A DNA stretch of 64,000 nt, taken from contig NZ_CP006877.1 of NCBI RefSeq assembly GCF_000816845.1, positions 1,803,501 through 1,867,500 of the forward strand, written 5' to 3'. Each line of letters opens with the position of its first letter. Position 1 is the first letter of the stretch. The stretch is from Rhizobium gallicum bv. gallicum R602sp (GTDB lineage Bacteria; Pseudomonadota; Alphaproteobacteria; Rhizobiales; Rhizobiaceae). Under the pieces are notes generated by a model. That model had not been told where the DNA came from. It saw only the letters and a program-made list of their open reading frames with translations, and made no database searches. Position numbers and translations under genes: made by a program. Of this stretch, positions 60,132 through 64,000 are shown one piece after another.

Positions 60132-61958
60132 ATGTGCGGTATTGTGGGGATCGTCGGCAGTCAGCCGGTCGCGGAACGTTTGGTTGATGCACTGAAGCGG
60201 CTCGAATATCGAGGTTACGATTCGGCGGGTGTCGCGACGATCCACGAGGGCGTGATGAGCCGTCGCCGCGCCGAGGGCAAACTCTTCAATCTCGAGAAGT
60301 GCCTCGACGTCGAGCCGCTGCCCGGTACGACCGGCATTGCCCATACGCGCTGGGCAACGCACGGCGTTCCGAACGAGACCAATGCGCACCCGCATTTCGT
60401 CGAGGGCGTGGCGGTCGTCCACAACGGCATCATCGAAAACTTCTCGGACCTGCGTGACGAGCTCAACGCTGAAGGTGCCGTATTCGAAAGCCAGACCGAC
60501 ACCGAAGTCGTCGCCCACTTGATGGCGAAATACCTGCGCGAAGGGCTTGAGCCCCGCGCTGCCATGCTGAGGATGCTGAACCGCGTGACGGGCGCCTATG
60601 CGCTCGTCGTCATGCTGCAGAGCGATCCTGGCACGTTGCTGGCAGCGCGCTCCGGCCCGCCGCTTGCTATCGGCTTCGGCAATGACGAAATGTTCTTGGG
60701 CTCGGATGCAATCGCTCTATCGCCCTTCACCAACGAAATCACCTATCTCGTCGACGGCGACTGCGCGGTCATCACCCGCGACGGTGCGGCCATCGTCGAC
60801 TTCTCCGGCAACCCGTTAAATCGCCCGCGGCAGATATCGCAGGCGACGGCCTATGTCGTCGACAAGGGTAACCATCGTCACTTCATGGAGAAGGAGATCT
60901 ATGAGCAGCCGGAGGTCATCTCCCACGCGCTCAGCCACTACATGAATTTTGCCGAGAACACGATTGGTGCGAATGCGTCGGAGATTGATTTCAAGACAGT
61001 CAGCGGCCTCGCAATCTCGGCCTGCGGCACCGCCTATCTCGCCGGTCTGATCGGCAAATACTGGTTCGAGCGCTATGCCCGTCTGCCGGTCGAGATCGAT
61101 GTCGCCTCGGAATTCCGATATCGCGAAATGCCGCTGCAGCCGTCACAGGCGGCACTCTTCATCTCGCAGTCCGGCGAAACCGCAGACACGCTGGCCTCGC
61201 TCCGCTACTGCAAGGACAACGGCCTAAAGATCGGCGCCGTGGTCAATGTGCAGGAGTCGACGATCGCGCGCGAATCCGATGCCGTCTTCCCGATCATGGC
61301 CGGTCCTGAGATCGGAGTTGCTTCGACGAAGGCCTTCACCTGCCAGCTGGCCGTCCTCGCGTCTCTGGCGATTGGGGCCGGCAAGGCGCGCGGCACCGTC
61401 AGCGCCGATGAGGAAAAGGGGCTCGTCCGGCAACTCGCGGAAATGCCGCGCATCATGAGCCGTGTGCTGAACCTCGTCCAGCCGCAGATGGAAAGTCTCT
61501 CACGCGAACTCTCCAAGTGCCGCGACGTGCTTTATCTCGGCCGCGGCACCAGCTTCCCGCTGGCGATGGAAGGTGCGCTGAAGCTCAAGGAAATTTCCTA
61601 TATCCATGCGGAAGGGTATGCGGCGGGGGAATTGAAGCACGGGCCGATCGCGCTGATCGACGAGAACATGCCAGTCATCGTGATCGCGCCTTACGACCGG
61701 TTCTTTGAAAAGACCGTTTCGAACATGCAGGAAGTCGCAGCCCGCGGCGGCCGGATCATATTCATCACCGACGAAGCAGGCGCTGCTGCCTCCAAGCTGC
61801 CGACAATGGCGACGATCGCGCTTCCGAACGTTCCTGAGATCATCGCGCCGATGATCTTCTCGCTGCCGATCCAACTGCTCGCCTACCACACCGCCGTCTT
61901 CATGGGCACGGATGTCGACCAGCCACGAAACCTTGCAAAATCGGTCACGGTGGAGTGA
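60132..61958 (+). CDS. glmS: glutamine--fructose-6-phosphate aminotransferase
   Basis: 608 residues from ATG 60132, which places the catalytic Cys at residue 2 (MCGIVGIVG) after Met removal; a longer reading upstream would destroy this. The glutaminase domain occupies about 1-240, and two SIS domains follow (SACGTAYLAGLIGKYWFE, FISQSGETADTLASLRY and the C-terminal DQPRNLAKSVTVE). Makes glucosamine-6-phosphate, two steps ahead of GlmU. No glmS ribozyme is seen upstream. Confidence 0.97.
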   Translation: MCGIVGIVGSQPVAERLVDALKRLEYRGYDSAGVATIHEGVMSRRRAEGKLFNLEKCLDVEPLPGTTGIAHTRWATHGVPNETNAHPHFVEGVAVVHNGIIENFSDLRDELNAEGAVFESQTDTEVVAHLMAKYLREGLEPRAAMLRMLNRVTGAYALVVMLQSDPGTLLAARSGPPLAIGFGNDEMFLGSDAIALSPFTNEITYLVDGDCAVITRDGAAIVDFSGNPLNRPRQISQATAYVVDKGNHRHFMEKEIYEQPEVISHALSHYMNFAENTIGANASEIDFKTVSGLAISACGTAYLAGLIGKYWFERYARLPVEIDVASEFRYREMPLQPSQAALFISQSGETADTLASLRYCKDNGLKIGAVVNVQESTIARESDAVFPIMAGPEIGVASTKAFTCQLAVLASLAIGAGKARGTVSADEEKGLVRQLAEMPRIMSRVLNLVQPQMESLSRELSKCRDVLYLGRGTSFPLAMEGALKLKEISYIHAEGYAAGELKHGPIALIDENMPVIVIAPYDRFFEKTVSNMQEVAARGGRIIFITDEAGAAASKLPTMATIALPNVPEIIAPMIFSLPIQLLAYHTAVFMGTDVDQPRNLAKSVTVE

Positions 61959-62074
61959 ATCGGAAAGCCGCCGGAAGGCTTGTGAAAGGGGCCGAATTCT
62001 GGCAGCTTCGTTCCAGGTGCGGGGGAGCGCCTGATCACGTCAGCCGGTAGATTCAAGGGAGTTCATCGCGAGCG

Positions 62075-62806
62075 ATGACGCACAAACTGCCCCGATTGCC
62101 GATAGCGACCCGCATGAGAAACAACTTCCTTGCGGGCCTTATCATCTGTGCTCCGATTGCGATCACGCTGTGGCTCACGTGGTCCGTCGTACGGTGGGCT
62201 GACAGCTGGGTGAAGCCTTACATTCCCGCGCGTTACGATCCGGAGGGCTACCTGAATTTCGCCGTACCCGGCTCCGGCCTGGTGATCGCGATGATCTTCA
62301 TCACCATCATCGGTTTTCTCGGCAAGAACCTCATCGGCCAGACCATTGTCCAGTTCGGTGAGTCGGTGGTACGCCGCGTGCCGCTGGTGCGCAGCATCTA
62401 CAAGAGCGTGAAGCAGATATTCGAGACGGTGCTGGAGGAACGCAGCAATTCCTTCAAGAAGGTGGGCCTCATCGAGTATCCGAGCCCCGGCCTCTGGGCG
62501 CTGGTGTTCATCGCAACCGATGCAAAGGGCGAGATCGCTTCGAAGTTCAACGCGATGGGCCAGGACATGGTGAGTGTGTTCCTGCCGCCGACGCCAATTC
62601 CGACCGCGGGATTTCTGATCTTCGTGCCGCGCGAAAAGATCGTCATGCTCGACATGAGCGCGGAAGACGGCGCCAAGCTGCTCGTCTCCGGCGGCCTCGT
62701 GGCGCCAGACTTTCCTGCCAAGCCGTCCAAGGAACCGGCGGTTCCGGGAAAACCGAGACTGCTAGCCCGCGCGAAGAAAGCGGATCGCTTCGTCGCGCCG
62801 GAATAG
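62075..62806 (+). CDS. DUF502 membrane protein
   Basis: 243 residues. Two membrane helices (GLIICAPIAITLWLTWSVV and GLVIAMIFITIIGFLGKN) and a C-terminal domain with the family block RSIYKSVKQIFETVL and GFLIFVPREKIVMLDMS. Function unknown. The last 45 bases overlap the end of recG on the opposite strand, which constrains both C-termini. Confidence 0.88.
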   Translation: MTHKLPRLPIATRMRNNFLAGLIICAPIAITLWLTWSVVRWADSWVKPYIPARYDPEGYLNFAVPGSGLVIAMIFITIIGFLGKNLIGQTIVQFGESVVRRVPLVRSIYKSVKQIFETVLEERSNSFKKVGLIEYPSPGLWALVFIATDAKGEIASKFNAMGQDMVSVFLPPTPIPTAGFLIFVPREKIVMLDMSAEDGAKLLVSGGLVAPDFPAKPSKEPAVPGKPRLLARAKKADRFVAPE

Positions 62807-64000
62807 ATAGAGCAGGGTGCGGAACGCCGAACCGCGTTCGCTCGTGAGTTCCGGGTCGCGCTCGATCAGATAGGCGGCATCTCTTCGGGCGATCTCCAGA
62901 AGGTCGGCGTGCGCTTCGAGGCTCGCGATCCGGAAGCCGGGCGTGCCGGATTGGCGGGTGCCGAGCAGTTCGCCTTCTCCGCGCAGTTTCAAGTCTTCTT
63001 CGGCAATCCGGAAGCCATCCTCCGTCTCCCGCATGATCGAAAGCCGCGCATGGCCGGTTTCGCCGAGCGGGCCCTTGTAGAGCAGGATGCAGGTCGAAGA
63101 TTCGTCCCCACGGCCGACGCGACCGCGAAGCTGATGGAGCTGTGCGAGACCGAAGCGTTCGGCATGCTCGATCACCATGATCGTCGCATCCGGCACGTCG
63201 ACGCCCACTTCGACGACGGTCGTTGCCACCAACAGTCTCAGTTCGCCGTTCTTGAACGCCACCATGACGGCATCTTTCTCCGGTCCGCTCATGCGGCCGT
63301 GGATGAGGCCGATGCCCGTTCCAAGCGTTGAGACCAGCGTCGCATGCCGCTCTTCGGCGGACATGAGGTCGAGCTCTTCGGATTCCTCGACCAGCGGGCA
63401 GATCCAATAGGCCTTCTTGCCTTCGGCAAGCGCGCTTTGCAGCCGCTCTATGATTTCCCCGGTCCGTTCACTCGGTATCGTGATCGTCTGGATCGGCTTG
63501 CGGCCGGCAGGTTTCTCGGTGAGTTTCGAGACATCCATGTCGCCGAAGGCGGCGAGCACCAGCGTGCGTGGAATGGGTGTTGCCGTCATCACCAGCATGT
63601 GCGGCGAGATCCCCTTCGCCGTCAGCCGCAGCCGCTGGTGTACGCCGAAGCGATGCTGCTCGTCGACGACTGCCAGCATCAGGTTCTTGTAGTTGACGCT
63701 CTCCTGGAAAAGCGCATGCGTGCCGATGATGACCTGGGCCTCGCCGGAAGCGATGCGTCCCAGGATATCGTCGCGCTCACGTCCCTTGGTGCGACCCGTC
63801 AGCACCTCAATACCGAGACTGGCAGAAGCGGCGAATTTGGAGATCGTCGCGTAGTGCTGACGCGCGAGAATCTCGGTGGGAGCCATCAGAACGGACTGTC
63901 CGCCGCACTCGATCACCGCGGCCATGGCCATCAGCGCCACCAGTGTCTTGCCGGAGCCGACATCGCCCTGCAGCAGTCGCAGCATGCGGTCTTCGCCAGC
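62762..64000 (-). CDS. recG: ATP-dependent DNA helicase RecG, 3' part
   Basis: The window holds the C-terminal 412 codons; the 5' end lies beyond base 64000. Helicase motifs: I LQGDVGSGKTLVALMAM, Ia APTEILARQH, II VVDEQHRFGVHQR, III MTATPIPRTL, IV-VI with VVEVGVDVPDAT and QLHQLRGRVGRG, then the TRG-like GTRQSGTPGFR. RecG remodels stalled replication forks and Holliday junctions. The missing part is the wedge domain and upstream. Confidence 0.95.
   Translation of the reverse strand, partial: AGEDRMLRLLQGDVGSGKTLVALMAMAAVIECGGQSVLMAPTEILARQHYATISKFAASASLGIEVLTGRTKGRERDDILGRIASGEAQVIIGTHALFQESVNYKNLMLAVVDEQHRFGVHQRLRLTAKGISPHMLVMTATPIPRTLVLAAFGDMDVSKLTEKPAGRKPIQTITIPSERTGEIIERLQSALAEGKKAYWICPLVEESEELDLMSAEERHATLVSTLGTGIGLIHGRMSGPEKDAVMVAFKNGELRLLVATTVVEVGVDVPDATIMVIEHAERFGLAQLHQLRGRVGRGDESSTCILLYKGPLGETGHARLSIMRETEDGFRIAEEDLKLRGEGELLGTRQSGTPGFRIASLEAHADLLEIARRDAAYLIERDPELTSERGSAFRTLLYLFRRDEAIRFLRAG

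Overview
The window is chromosomal DNA from a member of the Rhizobiaceae, most likely Rhizobium itself (R. etli / R. leguminosarum type). Several things point there: the pdhA-pdhB-pdhC cluster whose E1-beta carries its own lipoyl domain, a fused ispDF gene, the dusB-ntrB-ntrC-ntrY-ntrX-hfq-hflX block, a phosphatidylcholine synthase (pcs), and the cysG-DUF2849-cysI-DUF934 sulfite reduction cluster. Codon use is GC-rich, so long antisense open frames are common; these were left out.

Layout. 1-5.5 kb: end of a VOC-family gene, kdsA (lipid A/Kdo), a chemotaxis receptor on the minus strand, enolase and an FtsB-like division protein. 5.6-14.9 kb: pyruvate dehydrogenase genes pdhA, pdhB, pdhC, then a GDSL hydrolase and a GNAT acetyltransferase, then lpdA, two small GlsB/YeaQ-type membrane proteins, lipoyl synthase lipA, a P-loop ATPase and a COQ10-like protein; this groups the complex, its E3 and its lipoate supply. 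15-17 kb (minus): a small secreted protein, a CinA-type amidase and ispDF. 17.2-27.3 kb: nitrogen-control block dusB-ntrBC-ntrYX, then a D-amino-acid transaminase, hfq and hflX. 27.3-34.6 kb: intergenic repeats, mazG and a deaminase (minus), then cysG, DUF2849, cysI, DUF934 and a UbiH-type hydroxylase. 34.6-35.6 kb: ccdA (minus) and tRNA-Lys(UUU).

35.6-39.9 kb is different: it starts right after tRNA-Lys, is AT-richer, has low coding density and holds small genes plus broken ones (an HNH nuclease remnant, a frameshifted frame, a long open frame without a start). It also holds a DUF3606 gene with an excellent EcfG-type stress promoter, and two copies of a 61-residue protein that share a conserved upstream element. 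A third relative sits at the right edge, in an operon with a GFA-family gene. This looks like a decayed island carrying small stress-type proteins, and it is the least explained part of the window.

40.6-48.4 kb: a MacAB-type efflux system, a dapA-family aldolase divergent from its probable GntR repressor (two palindromic operators between them), ferredoxin-NADP reductase, pcs and a quinone oxidoreductase. 48.4-58.6 kb: two adjacent ABC importers, one of the BMP/nucleoside type and one of the YtfQ-YtfR-YtfT-YjfF sugar type, ending in a GntR regulator. 58.7-64 kb: glmU and glmS (UDP-GlcNAc supply), a DUF502 membrane protein, and the 3' part of recG, which overlaps the DUF502 gene tail to tail.
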